A DNA stretch of 64,000 nucleotides from Neolentinus lepideus HHB14362 ss-1 (taxonomy: Eukaryota > Basidiomycota > Agaricomycetes > Gloeophyllales > Gloeophyllaceae), in contig KV425574.1 of NCBI GenBank assembly GCA_001632425.1, positions 315,064 through 379,063 on the forward strand, in the 5' to 3' direction. The notes beneath the pieces are model-generated. The model saw nothing but the letters and a program-made list of their open reading frames with translations, was not told the origin of the DNA and ran no database searches. This document shows, one piece after another, positions 22,897-34,269 of the stretch. The position numbers and the translations under genes were made by a program. How positions within the stretch are numbered: position 1 is the stretch's first letter; each line of letters opens with the position of its first letter.

Positions 22897-25015
22897 GTCG
22901 AAATATAGTACAGATGAAGACAAAGGAATGGATCGTATAGTCGTTACTAATTCATATACTTTGGCTGTATAAGAATCAGATTGAAGGGTCACAGCAATAG
23001 TCAGGACTCACTGATTGTGGTTGTGGGTATACGTGCGAGATGATGGTCGTCTACTGAAAGGAGATGGGAACAACGGCGAACGACCGCAACCAACGGCGCT
23101 TCTGCGCGTTACGTCACGTGCAGCCACTTCTATTGCCTTTTCCGGACAAGTAAGAATCACTGGCTGTGGCCGTCGCAATGCAGTCTGACGCTCAACTGAC
23201 GGTCGACAGCCTTTGGATCGAGACTGGATCATACCATCTGTTCCAAGTACCTGCATCTTGCAACGTGGTATCCACGTCGATATCATGATCTTGACAGCCT
23301 CCGAGACCTATATTCGAGAGTATACTGCTGAACTATTTTCGAATTCATTTGCCAGGTCGGATAATTTCGACGAAGATCATTTTCAAGATAACCAATCCGA
23401 TTTTTGAGGAGCATTACTTCAAGCTTGAGGCTCTTCACTGCTGATGTGGGCGCAGATAACATCACAGGGTTTTGGGATGACACTGCACCTGTATACACAT
23501 CAACTGCGGCGTCTAAGGAGACAGTCTCGAAAATCTTCGCGTACTCGTCGAAGTCCAGCTCACTCTAGAGTCCTTGACCACGGCGAGGAGAAGGTGTATG
23601 TATGTTGACGAATGAGATTGTTGATGGGCTATGAGATCGGTTTGCGCGTCAATCTAGGCCTTGTATCGGTTCCTATGAACGTATAGTGAAGACCTCTGAT
23701 CCAATAACGAAGCGCTTGGAGGGAAAAATTGGACCGTCGGCCCTTTACTAGCACGGGTTGCGGTGCTGCACGATGTGGTTTTTCGGAGATCCACGCCAAT
23801 CTCCGAGCGGCTATCGGGCTCTATGCTGTGGTTTTATCCTGCACCCGCGCTTATCCTGGCGACTAGATCTCCCTATGCTCGTGATGAACGTCGCGGAAAA
23901 TTCGCCAGCAACCTCAAGGCGACCCATAGCATATTACCTGTGTAATGCTGGGTATCACGAGTCCTCAATCTTCTCGTGATTCAAAGGTTCTTCGATCGAT
24001 CCGGAGTCCTGACACATTTGTAAATATTTTCACTGACGTTACACATCATTACAGCGATGCAGACGTCCTTGAAACTATCTGCAGTGCGAGAGCTCGCACT
24101 GTGGGCGCTGAGATTACTACTCTTACAATGGATCTAACGTGAACTCAGAGGTCAAGCGGGCTCCTTTGAACAAGGTGTGAAAAACATCATTTTATGACGC
24201 TCTTCGTGCCCCTCACTACCATAAGGCTAGTACACCTCGTGGTCATCTGGATCTGCAAGAAAAAAACAGCGGGGAAGAGCAAGAAATTCAAGGCGATACA
24301 GCATATCGTTCTCAGTGACGACCGGCGACTATTCGAAGCTCCCTCCAAGATACAAGTAGTGAGTGTCTCAGAATTGCAATGACCCGGTAGCTTGATGTAA
24401 TAAGATCATCGTGACATACGCTCACCATCAGAGATGTACGGAGAAACATGGACCACAATGTACGCAGTTACGTGTTACGTATTACCGCCATGCACGCATG
24501 GTGAGATACTAATTTCTCCACTCTTTCTTATCTTACCTTCCGCCTCGTGTATCAGGTTATGACGACTGAATTCACATTGATGCTAAGGGCAGGTGTGTAA
24601 CCTAATCCAGGTATTTAGACTCCTATAGCATCGTCACAAACGCATACATAGGATAACATAAGATGCCAGTATCTAAAGACCATCAAGATAATATGGGAAA
24701 CGGGACACTTATCGGGTGGCTTTCTATGTCTGAGGCTATCTACCATTCCATTGTGATATCTGTAGGTACTATCATCGCCATGCTCAGGATCTGTCTTGAT
24801 GGACTCCATCTCTCGCTTTGAGGTCGATCACAGTGTGCGACGGACCGTCACTCCGAAATGATTCTCAAAATGTCCCGAGGGCCTTCGGCATCGAGTCGTG
24901 AACTTGATTTCAAATTGTTATAAGGAGGTCCGAGTCTGATGTCGAAAGGGAGCATGCATGTTTCATGGGCTCGAATTATGATCGGGATCTATATAGTTCG
25001 CGTCTGGAAATTCTG
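22897..25015. other. Gene-poor stretch
   Basis: No credible gene: all ORFs are short and without motifs. A 20-base near-palindrome, CAGTGCGA-GAGC-TCGCACTG, lies at about 24080-24099. The region separates the two divergent H2C2 genes. Confidence 0.4.
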
Positions 25016-25471
25016 TCACTCCTGCTGACTACTTCTCGGAGCTGAGCTTTCAGAGACCACTAGGTACCCGAAGAATCTGAACGACCGGTGCAAGCAACCG
25101 ACATAATATATGTCCTCATCGAGGTGCGAGCCTACAATGCTATCGAAATGTCCTTTGGGAAGTTCCCGTCGGTGGATACCAATATTGAGGTTCTGTCTGA
25201 AGTCCGACCGGTCTTCTTCTGGATCTTGAAAAATCCGCAAGCAGGTGGAAACTGACCGAAATCCTGCGGGATCTCCGCCGACAGCTGCGTGCAATTTTTT
25301 AGAGTTTTCAATGGAAGTGTCCTTGAAATCTGACGGTAGGCACTCCAGCGGATTCCCAGTAAACATTTCCATAGCAGCTAGTATAGCACCGGATATTGAG
25401 GGATCAATGGTTAGGGTTATACCAGTACTCACGCCCCGCATCAAATCCATAACGTATCGGCTATCATTCAT
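25016..25471 (-). CDS. Doubtful hypothetical ORF, 151 residues
   Basis: Open from ATG to stop without introns; composition is not strongly biased and there is no recognised motif. Possible internal splice sites exist (GTCAGT near the middle), so it may be a piece of an eroded gene. Kept only because it is the longest frame in the gene-poor stretch. Confidence 0.2.
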   Translation of the reverse strand: MNDSRYVMDLMRGVSTGITLTIDPSISGAILAAMEMFTGNPLECLPSDFKDTSIENSKKLHAAVGGDPAGFRSVSTCLRIFQDPEEDRSDFRQNLNIGIHRRELPKGHFDSIVGSHLDEDIYYVGCLHRSFRFFGYLVVSESSAPRSSQQE

Positions 25472-25521
25472 CAGCTAGGAATTTGGAAAATTGAAGCTCT
25501 GTTTCAGAAAAGGTTTGGGCG

Positions 25522-25686
25522 CTGCCAGCTGGCTGCAAAACGATAGACGTTTCGGAACGTCCTCCAGACAGAGGCAGTGCAGATGTGGAGAGAATGCATC
25601 AATTAATCTCCTGCAACCGAGGTCAATAATGATCTCTGTCTGGAGAACGTTTCCGAAGCGTCTAGCATTTTGCAGCCAGCTGGCAG
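25522..25686. repeat. 165-base palindromic element (MITE-like hairpin)
   Basis: Arms 25522-25573 and 25634-25686 are inverted copies of about 52 bases, starting CTGCCAGCTGGCTGCAAAA and ending CTCCAGACAGAG, with only a handful of differences, around a 60-base centre. It codes for nothing. No clear target-site duplication is seen. The right arm ends 10 bases before the next element. Confidence 0.7.
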
Positions 25687-25696
25687 ATCCGCTCTA

Positions 25697-26327
25697 CAGT
25701 CCCGGACAGGCAAAGACAACAAATTTGTTTCCGGCCGAGCCAGAGTTTTTTACGTGAAACCGACCTCGGATTTGGACTCAGAGAGGTTAAAAACGTCCAA
25801 AAATGGTGTCACTGATTTTTTCCCACGACATTTTGATACGGCCAAAATTTTGGGCCATCTCAACGGCATTATATACCCTTACCGGGCCTCCCGGGTCTGA
25901 CCTGGACTGTCTATGACCTGTAGATCCTTGCAAAGAATTGTCTCTGGTCCTTCCTGGGCCGATATCAGCTAAAATTTACAACACATGTTCGTCGGATTTC
26001 CATATCTGGCATAAACTTAGAAGAGCGATTATGGCATATCGGCCCGTCCGATCATTAGATTTAAGCCAGATTCAGACTCAGCTCATCAAAAGGAGTCGAT
26101 TGGCATATTTTTCGTATTTTTCCCGATTTATTTTGTATACGGCCAAATTTTCGGCCTATCCCGACCCATTATTGGGGGTTACAGGGGGTTTACGAGAAAT
26201 CGGCTCGTACCAATCACTTCCCTAGTGTCCAAATCACTCATTTCTGCAATAGAAATGAGGTTCCCATGGCTGTTGGGGCTGGGAAAATCCGGTCACCGAA
26301 TTTGTTGTCTTTGCTTGTCCGGGACTG
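25697..26327. mobile_element. 631-base Tc1/mariner-like MITE
   Basis: Terminal inverted repeats of about 37 bases: the left end reads CAGTCCCGGACAGGCAAAGA and continues with CAACAAATT; the right end, read inward, is the same apart from G/A at position 13 and later differences. TA stands on both outer sides (25695-25696 and 26328-26329), the target duplication of Tc1/mariner/pogo transposons. There is no transposase ORF, so it would need one from elsewhere. Two stretches about 300 bases apart (25816-25860 and 26116-26160), both with TTTTTCCC and ATACGGCCAAA, show that the interior is itself a diverged direct duplication. Confidence 0.75.
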
Positions 26328-26329
26328 TA

Positions 26330-26916
26330 ATACGACACGCTTACAGCATAGGACCCAGATACACGGCGCAACCATGCGGTGTCAGGACGCCCCTTCAGCC
26401 AATCCAGCCCTCGGAAAAGCACTGCCACACGACCGTGAATCCGAACGGAGCCTAAGTGCGAGATCTGTAGGAGGCCCGGCCCGGGGCGTTGGCGCCAGCG
26501 TTAGAAGTGATCAAGTTGCGCTGGTGCGCTGGTGTCATTGAATTCCGGGTAAGAAAGCGAAAACTGTGTTCAGAACTGTGTGCCACTCTTATCAGGCGGC
26601 CCGATGTCCTCAGCCAAGCACCATACGATTTCTTGTGCCTGTATCGTAGTCTATTAATTACGATGCCGCTGTTCAAGTTATTAAAGATTGGATAAGGAGC
26701 CCGTCCTCCGTCCAGTAGGCATCTTGAAATTGACATACATTCGATCATAGGTTCATGTTATGGTCCGAGAGCCAGAGTTGGGCTTTCTGCTTCAGCCTGC
26801 ATCGGAAAATGCACATTTGCCTACAGTTACCTATACAGCCTTAGCTTGCCTATCAGATGCCTACATAGGCCTACAAAGGCAGATTTTGCCATATATAGGC
26901 ATATTTGTTGGCCGTG
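26330..26916. other. Gene-poor stretch with a cluster of GCCTA motifs
   Basis: No gene. At 26817-26910 the motif GCCTA or its complement TAGGC recurs many times (TGCCTACAG, TGCCTATCAG, TGCCTACATAGGCCTACA, ATATAGGCAT). Confidence 0.35.
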
Positions 26917-27254
26917 ACAAGGAAGCCATCACCTGAATATTGATCGTCTGCCTTCACCTTGTGAGGAGAACGGACAGTAAACATAGAACAAGTTTTTTTC
27001 GCAGTTGTAAAATCAGTCAACTTCCTGCTAGAGGTCAGGTGGGATCATCTTCCAGTCTACACGAGTTGATCTCGGGTAATAGGCATGGAAACAGTATCGC
27101 GTGAATATTGACCGCCCAGATTCACCCTATGACAAGAACGGACTGTAAACATAGAACAAGCTTTCTTCACAGTTCGAAATATCAGCCAGCTTCCCCGTAC
27201 GGTAAGGACTCGGCGGGATCATCTCACAATCCACAAGAGTTGATCCTCGGGTAC
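26917..27254. repeat. Imperfect tandem duplication, period 168 bases
   Basis: Two units. Each contains GAATATTGA (26935 and 27103), then AACGGAC-GTAAACATAGAACAAG, a CAGTT-AATCAGCCA-like part, GGGATCATCT, and ACAAGAGTTGAT or ACGAGTTGAT with CTCGGGTA. The units are clearly related with scattered differences. No ORF runs through them. Confidence 0.7.
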
Positions 27255-27778
27255 CAGAGACCAGAACTGTCTTTGATACTATCCCCGGCGAAGCGCACTC
27301 AAGTATAGCTGTTCAACGCTCTGGTTTCATATCGTATACGTATTCCATCCGCTTCTTCGAGAAGACGACTTGGCCCGCCCATGTATCTTGAAACATACGC
27401 CTCCGTTAGTCACTCCGGTGAAACAAAGTCAGACAACAAGGAGTCCAGGACAGACCGCGACCAGCGAATGAAAGATTTGCTGGAGCCTCGTTAGCTATCA
27501 CAAGCTGTCTCATCCCAGCGTCGTCCCATCATCAGATCAGCGCACGCAGCATGGCTAACAGATGCACACTGCTTACTTACGGAAATACAAGTATGGTGAT
27601 TTGGTTGACGTACACCATACAAAGGCGCCTTGACTTCCGCTACAACTGACATCTCGGCGGCTAGCAACCCATATCTTGTACTGGGTTGACCTGGTTGACC
27701 TGCGATATGTTGGCCGCTACAAATTGGAGAGCTTCTCATCATCTTCAGCATTATTGCCTTCCTTCCAGTTGACTTGCT
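27255..27778. other. Upstream region of H2C2 copy B
   Basis: No gene supported. The long minus-strand ORF here runs into copy B in antisense and has no motif. TTGACCTGGTTGACCTG at 27685-27701 is a short direct repeat. Confidence 0.35.
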
Positions 27779-29014
27779 ATGTCTGCTATGCCGCGGGAAA
27801 GCCACCCATCGGACGTCAGCTTCTCGAGGCAGAGTGAAGCTCGCCAATCCATTCTTCCATTGACAAGGATATCCTCGCATCCCGATGATCGATCCGGCTT
27901 CCCCACCCGCGCTCAGTTCGCCGAGATCATTGACGACTATCTTTCGAGTCTAAACCGACGCAGAGCGTCCAAGGCACTCATCAGCAGCGAGCTGTATAAC
28001 ACCATCCTCTATACCCTACGCAACCCCAGAGACGTCACCGTCGAGGACCCTCAGTTCCGCTTCTGGGCACGCAAGATGTTCACGTTGGATGATACGGGGC
28101 GCGAGCTGAGACACCAGCAGCGCCCCGTCGCCATCAAAGAGGACCTGTACAACATCCTCGTACAGTGCCACGAGAGGTGTCGGCACGGCGGGCGTGATCG
28201 CACATGCAGCGAGATCCAGCACTCGCATGTGCCGCGAAACATTGTCGCTGCCTTCGTTAGACAATGCCCGACCTGTGCGTACAGGAGGAACGTGCAAGAT
28301 GCGAATTCAGCAAACGCTGATCTCAGGAGGACAGGTCCTGCTGATCGGGTTGGAGACACAGATGTCATGGAGATCGACAAAGCAGGCCCTGTACAAAGCA
28401 GCATCAACATCACTGATGATGCTGTGACAGTTGGAGATTGTACAGCGATCATGGATCCAGGCAGTACTCTTGATGGATCTGGATATGGATTTGTGCCACG
28501 CTCGACACCTCTTCGACGAGCTAACACAGATCCACAACCAAGAAACCGTATTGCTGCACCAGCAATGCATCTGCAAACAGCTCTACAGCTGGCTCGGACT
28601 CGCAGCGCGAGCCACAGGGTCGGCTCGGCAGAGAGACTGGGAAATCAAGCGGTGGTGCCCTTGACACCACCCGTAAACCAAGTCCGCGCTTCTTCGTCCT
28701 CAGCTTCGTCCCCGTCCTCGTCCACGTCTACGAATCTGCCGAGTTTTAAAGAGTTCACGAAGGGAATGCAACTGAGTCCCATTGACTCACCCAGTTCGTC
28801 GCCATATGCTCCAAGAGGTTCGCGCTATGACCACCGCCGCGAACCTTGGAGTATCGAGAGTCTTACAAGAGGCAGGGCAAATTCACACGAAGTTCACCCT
28901 CGAGTATCAATCAGCTCCGGGCATTCAGCGAATCTTCCAGGACAGCTAGATCTGAGCTTCATAGGAGCTCAAAAGCCCCGTAGGGTTGAAAACCACGCCA
29001 GCTTTTGGCTATAA
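27779..29014 (+). CDS. Protein with integrase-type H2C2 zinc-binding domain, copy B
   Basis: Single-exon frame of 411 residues from ATG 27779. It matches copy A domain for domain: FPTRAQFAEIIDDYLSSL, PQFRFWARKMFTLDD, RPVAIKEDLYNILVQCHE, RHGGRDRTC and RQCPTCAYRR, with the His-x4-His and Cys-x2-Cys ligands kept. The tail is Ser/Pro-rich and shorter than in copy A. No integrase catalytic core and no reverse transcriptase lie nearby, so it is not simply a retroelement end. Conservation of the zinc ligands in both copies suggests selection. Function unknown; nucleic-acid or protein binding is inference. Confidence 0.7.
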   Translation: MSAMPRESHPSDVSFSRQSEARQSILPLTRISSHPDDRSGFPTRAQFAEIIDDYLSSLNRRRASKALISSELYNTILYTLRNPRDVTVEDPQFRFWARKMFTLDDTGRELRHQQRPVAIKEDLYNILVQCHERCRHGGRDRTCSEIQHSHVPRNIVAAFVRQCPTCAYRRNVQDANSANADLRRTGPADRVGDTDVMEIDKAGPVQSSINITDDAVTVGDCTAIMDPGSTLDGSGYGFVPRSTPLRRANTDPQPRNRIAAPAMHLQTALQLARTRSASHRVGSAERLGNQAVVPLTPPVNQVRASSSSASSPSSSTSTNLPSFKEFTKGMQLSPIDSPSSSPYAPRGSRYDHRREPWSIESLTRGRANSHEVHPRVSISSGHSANLPGQLDLSFIGAQKPRRVENHASFWL

Positions 29015-30180
29015 TTGGCACCGAACCAAGAATAGTCGTGAGGCATGGTAAAAGGTCCTTCCAAAGACAACAATGGGAAAGTGAGGCAACCGCTATTACC
29101 GAGTTTGAGTCTTCGTTATATACCCTGTTGAGCCATTGGACATATTTTCGTTCTATTCTGGAAGAGTGTCGCTCAGGGACTCGGACATTAGGCTATATTG
29201 CCATTTGTGACTGACGTACCTTACACTATACCATCGTCCTGCTATTGTTCTATTTAGTTTATGTGATATTGTCTATACCGCAAATGAAGGACTTACACCC
29301 CTGGATGTGCTGTCATAGGAGTGACCTGCCAAGTTTTTCAAACAGATGCCGCATTATTCCCATTATAATCAACCCGCAACGCCGACATCATAGAGATAGC
29401 TTCGTCAGACAGTAGTGGATCGTCCTCTATCCTTCTTACAGGTTCGAAATGAGCCTGTAAATCATGGACTTTTGGGCTGAGCTGCTCCCACTGTAGAGCT
29501 TCTTCGAGTAGTCATTTCAGAGATGATGAAATCATCCAGGAAAGAACAATGGTTGCTAAGCTCTATCTATTGTTGATATTGAGTCCTGAAAGCCACGAAG
29601 GGAAGAGCATGCAGTTTAAGCGCCCGCGATACACGAGGCGTTACATAAGCTCGGCATGGCATTGTTGCCGCACGACCCAATTCGGCCAGTTGCCCCCTCC
29701 CCAGCTTGTCTTCAGCGCTTTCCTCGATTCTGGCTGCTATACTGCCTCCCTGTTGTAACACAGGTATCTTGTGAGACGAGGTAGGCCCTCTGCTTGCGCA
29801 TATAACTCTCGCAGAAGGCAGAGAAATTGGGCTGTAGCGCAAGATCAATACCACGTTGCTCTTGTTCGCGAGTCGATCCTTCGCAGCCTTTTCCCGGTTA
29901 CTCTCTTCACCGACCGCCACGACGGCAAGCGAGTGGCGCACATCCTTGGGGCTCTTAGGCTGTGGTTCACTTTCGTATTTAGAGGTGGTTTTGTTGTGCT
30001 TTCCTTTCCAGCCTCGGCGTGCGCAACCGTGACCCGTGTCTTCCCTTCTCGCTAGAGTGGCATCACACATCCACCGGAGCCGCTCAAGCTCAGCTACTAC
30101 TTCTTTTGTTCTTTTCCCTGGACTCGAGTCTTCAACTCTGACTTCTACCTGGGCCACCTGCGTCGCCATAATCAGTCGTT
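29015..30180. other. Intergenic region with the KIN4 leader
   Basis: No gene supported. The last 100 bases are pyrimidine-rich (TTCTTTTGTTCTTTTCCCTGG), as expected of a fungal promoter and leader. Confidence 0.4.
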
Positions 30181-33100
30181 ATGGACGCCTCCACTAGCTT
30201 ACAGATACCCCAATCAGCGGTGCCTGGGTCGTCCAGGCAAGCAGGCTACATCAGGCCTGTCTCTGTCACCGTCAATCCTTCGCCGCCTCAGCAGTCTACT
30301 GGACGGCACCATCGTGCCTCTCACAACGTCATATCCTCGTCGCAGCAGCAGCAGGAGAACGCTCAGAATGACCAGCCGGCGTATCGCGACGTATACTCGC
30401 ATCCGGCGGCTATGGCCTACGCAGCTGCACATCCGCGGAGGACTATACCCAAATTTGGGCCGTATCTCCTGTTGCAAACGTTAGGTGAGGGAGAGTTTGG
30501 CAAGGTCAAGCTGGGCCTACATTCGCAGTGGGGAGAGGAGGTGGCAGTGAAGCTCATGAGGCGGGGCAACATCGATTCAGCTGTTAGAATGTCTAAGATA
30601 GAGAGAGAGATTGAGGTCCTGCGGGTGCGCCTTTCAGTTTGCTTCGTGTCGTTTGTCCAACCCTCATCTCCTTACAGACCCTTAAACATCCCAACATTGT
30701 CCGTCTATACGACGTGATTGAAACCGATAAGTACATCGGGATCATTCTAGAATATGCCTCAGGGGGAGAACTGTTCGATCACATCCTTGCCCACCGATAT
30801 CTAAAAGAAAAGGACGCGTGCAAATTGTTTTCTCAGCTGATATCGGGTGTCTGGTATATTCACCAGAAAAAAATCGTCCATCGGGACCTTAAACTCGAAA
30901 ATCTACTCTTGGACCGTAATCGCAATGTCATCATCACTGACTTCGGTTTCGCCAATCGCTTTGAACATCGGGCGGACGACCTGATGCAGACAAGCTGTGG
31001 GTCGCCGTGTTACGCAGCCCCGGAACTGGTCATCTCGGAGGGTCTCTATGTCGGGTCGGCCGTGGATATCTGGTCTTGTGGTGTTATCCTGTATGCCATG
31101 CTAGCAGGGTACCTGCCATTCGACGACGATCCAGACAACCCCGATGGTGATAACATCAACTTACTTTACAAGTATATCGTTACCACAACCCTCACTTTTC
31201 CACCGCACATCTCCCCAGAAGCTCGCGATCTTCTGTCACTGATGCTTGTTGCTGATCCCGCGCACCGCGCGGATCTGCCTACCGTCATGCGGCATCAATG
31301 GCTTGTACCATACCATCATCTCTTCACCAAGACCGCGGAGGACTTGGAACGCGCCGCCATGGAGCAGCATCAACTCAAGCGGCTGGCGTACCAGCGGCAG
31401 ATGCGGCAGGCTGCTCAGGCCGGCCAGGTCGAGTCCCGTGGCATCGCGAGGAGCCAGAGCGAGAGAGGGGATGCCGTTGTGCCCACGCCCCAATCATCCA
31501 GAAGCCGATCGCAGAGGGACGGCCACAGCTATACATCAATGCAGCAGAGTCAGACGCAACCCGAATATCTCTATGAGACTTCAGTTGATCAATCAGTATA
31601 TTCATCGCCACCGTCGGCATCGAGAAGAGGCTATAATTCGGCTGTGGTGGGACCAACGTCCCAACCGGTGCTCGACGATGATCCGTTTGCACCTACATTC
31701 GCACCCGTACCGTCTCGTGAGACGCCAAGTGTTCAAATCTCGCCTGCGGTTGGTTCTCCAATGGAGGATGTGGTCTCTAATGCACCGTTGCAGCCGAACA
31801 GGAGGCACGAGGAGGAGAATCAGATGGATGCTATGCCATCGAGGAACGGCCACGCGAAGACATCGCCGGACAGCAAGAAGAGAGGTGGTGGAATGCGTCA
31901 CACTATTCAGGTCGAGTATGGCCAGAGTGGTCAGGAGCAGAGTCAGCAACCTGCGACGTCTGCGTCGAGGAGGGAGCTGGTGGACGTGGAGATGAAGGTG
32001 GAGGAGCAGCCTCGTCAGAATGGCCAGTCTAGTCCGGAACGAAGCAGGCACGCCAGAAAGGCTTCGGCGGACAGTACGTACAAGCCTCTCCCTGCTGTAC
32101 CACAGACTTCTGCCCCTCCTGCGCGCAGGGAGCCTTCTCAGCGGAAGGTTCCTCCCTCTGCATCCGAGACTTCGGTTATTTCCCCTTCACTTACTAGCCC
32201 CCGCGTCCCGGTTCCGCCTGCCTCAGAGGAGAAGCCTTTGCCAACCCAGCACGCTAAGCGTGGGTCGCAGTCTTCCGGGTCATCCAAAGTCAGCCACAAC
32301 AGAGGAAGGTCTGTCGACAAGTTGGGGCTCAGCAAGATCTTTGGAGCTACCGACGGTGCAAGTACGAACGGCGCACCGTCACGCGTGCCATCAGACATGT
32401 CTCAGTATGGGGCAAGTCATGCTTCCGAGAACGGAACTACTAGGTCTTTGCCTAGTGTCACGCCGAATAGACGCCCATCTACTCTCCAGGCAACGCTTGC
32501 GCCCCCGGACAATGAGAAGCTGCTGCCCATTGTCAATTCTGAATCTTCAGATGGCTCCCTCAAGAAGTCGAGGAGAAATACACTTACAGTCATGGTGGAG
32601 CCCATCAGGTCGTCGATCAAGAACAGGACGCGAGGACGCCAACCTCCCGAGACCCCAGTCAACGAGAAGGAGATGCAGTTCCCGCAAACACATGCTCCCG
32701 ACCCCGAGCTCACCCAGGAGAAACCCGATCTGCTTCCACCACCCACTCCCAATTATGCAAACTCATCGAGGACCAGCATCGGCCTTGGCATGCCAGCCTC
32801 TACCAGCAAGGCCGCCAAGGTTATGCAATGGTTCAGGTCCAAAAGCAGGAACCGGGAGTCGTTCGAAGTCAGCGACGATGGTCATGGCGCTCCTCCCGTT
32901 TCTGGGGACAGAGGACGACCATCGCAGCCTCCCAGTTCGTACAGACCCAGCTCCACGATTCCCATGTCGAGCGCTACCAATGGTACTTCCGGTGTCGGCG
33001 CTCCTATTTCCGCTACACCCACCCCAGTCCAGCGCACGAGAGAACATCGCATCTCCTCAGGTACCGCCGACACTTCCATCCGCATCCCCTGGAGGTCTGG

Positions 33101-33849
33101 TAGCAATGCTGCGAAGGCTGGTGCCATCCGCATCCACCATGGTGCGGTCGACCTTGAGATGGTTACAACCCGTCCTCCTCCCGAGGTCATGCATTATGTT
33201 CGCGAACTTATGGAGAACATGGGTATCGAGGTGCAATCCGAGGCCGAGTTCAAGTACAGGTGCATTAGGCCGAAGAGGAAGAAGAGTGTTGTGCCTCTGG
33301 GCGCGCCTGGCAGTCCAGGCAGTGTGGCCGCCGTTACTATGCATGGCACGGCTGCTTCCAATGGAGTACGTCTATGGATTCGCAATCCTACTATTTCACA
33401 ATATCCTAACTTGATTTCTATCTTAGGTCGACAAGCGCGGACTACCGGTTCCATCTCATTCCTCGTTCTCCGGAGGAATGCTCAGAGGTCTGCTTATGCG
33501 ACGGCAATCCTCCCAAGTGTCCCCTATCGGACCTCAGTCTATTGATGATGTGACTGACTCTTCAGCCGTATTGAACGGATCCTATGTCCAGGAGCCCAGT
33601 TCTGCTGGCCCATCTGAACCCATGTACGGCGATCGCACCCAGGACATTGGCGATGAAGTCCGGTTCTCCGTGGAGTTGACTCGCATAGATCGTTTGAATG
33701 ACACCTACAGTTTGGATGTCCGTAGGTTGAAGGGCAACCTCCGGAGCTACAAGTTCCTGTATGACACTCTCAGAGAGTAAGTTGCCACGACGTACCAATG
33801 CATACTAATACTGACTATTTGATGCAGTCGGCTCGATCTTCAGGACTAA
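30181..33849 (+). CDS. KIN4: Kin4-type serine/threonine protein kinase (CAMKL) with KA1 domain
   Basis: Exons 30181-30624, 30678-33365, 33427-33776 and 33828-33849 give 1167 residues. Kinase domain about 90-370: LGEGEFGKVKLG (102), VAVKL (Lys 122), VHRDLKLENLLLD (214), DFGFAN (235), CYAAPE (261), then WSCGVILYAMLAGYLPFDDD. The middle 650 residues are Ser/Pro/Arg-rich and disordered. At the C-terminus AVDLEMVTTRPPPEVMHYV and VRFSVELTRIDRLNDTYSLD form a split KA1 domain, which binds acidic membranes. In yeast Kin4 acts in the spindle-position checkpoint; assignment within the CAMKL group rests on overall layout, so a related kinase is possible. Confidence 0.85.
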
Positions 33850-34269
33850 GTGAAAGACGCGTCCTCTTTGAATTTCACCAAAACATTGATGGTGTGGTCT
33901 CATAGTTCCATTTCACCTGTCCACTATTTGCTTCGGATTTCATACCCTAATCATGTGTCTATCGAGGTTTCATTTTCTGTCGTCTCTCTCGGGGCCACGT
34001 AAATCTTTTCAATGTACCTTGACATCATTTCATCGCAGACGGTTTCGTTGTTCGTTTCGACTGTTACTCCTATCATTGTACGGGTCTATGTTTGTCCCAT
34101 CTCGCAATCATCCGAACTTCTATATATGCATTTCCTCACGATGGATGGTCTGAAAATCATCGCCATACGGACAGTGGTTCAGAGGGAATATGCGGAACAA
34201 CACGGGCATGTACCTTTTGCATTGGTAACATCAATGCATTTGTCTCCGCTCTCCTGGTTGAGCTCCGTC
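33850..34269. other. 3' flanks of convergent KIN4 and ADE13
   Basis: No gene seen. AT-rich with several TTTC runs. Confidence 0.4.

Noticed and set aside
26234..26748. Overlapping ORFs at the right end of the MITE
   Set aside because: They run through the terminal repeat and beyond without start context, splice sites or motifs; taken as chance.
27491..27880. 129-codon minus-strand ORF
   Set aside because: Overlaps the start of H2C2 copy B in antisense and shows no domain or conserved text.
29567..30169. 200-codon minus-strand ORF ending 11 bases before KIN4
   Set aside because: It lies antisense to the pyrimidine-rich leader and promoter of KIN4, has no motif, and would leave no room for either promoter.
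32020..33414. 464-codon plus-strand ORF inside KIN4
   Set aside because: Out-of-frame reading of the long KIN4 exon, rich in Arg, Leu and Pro; the kinase frame carries the domains.
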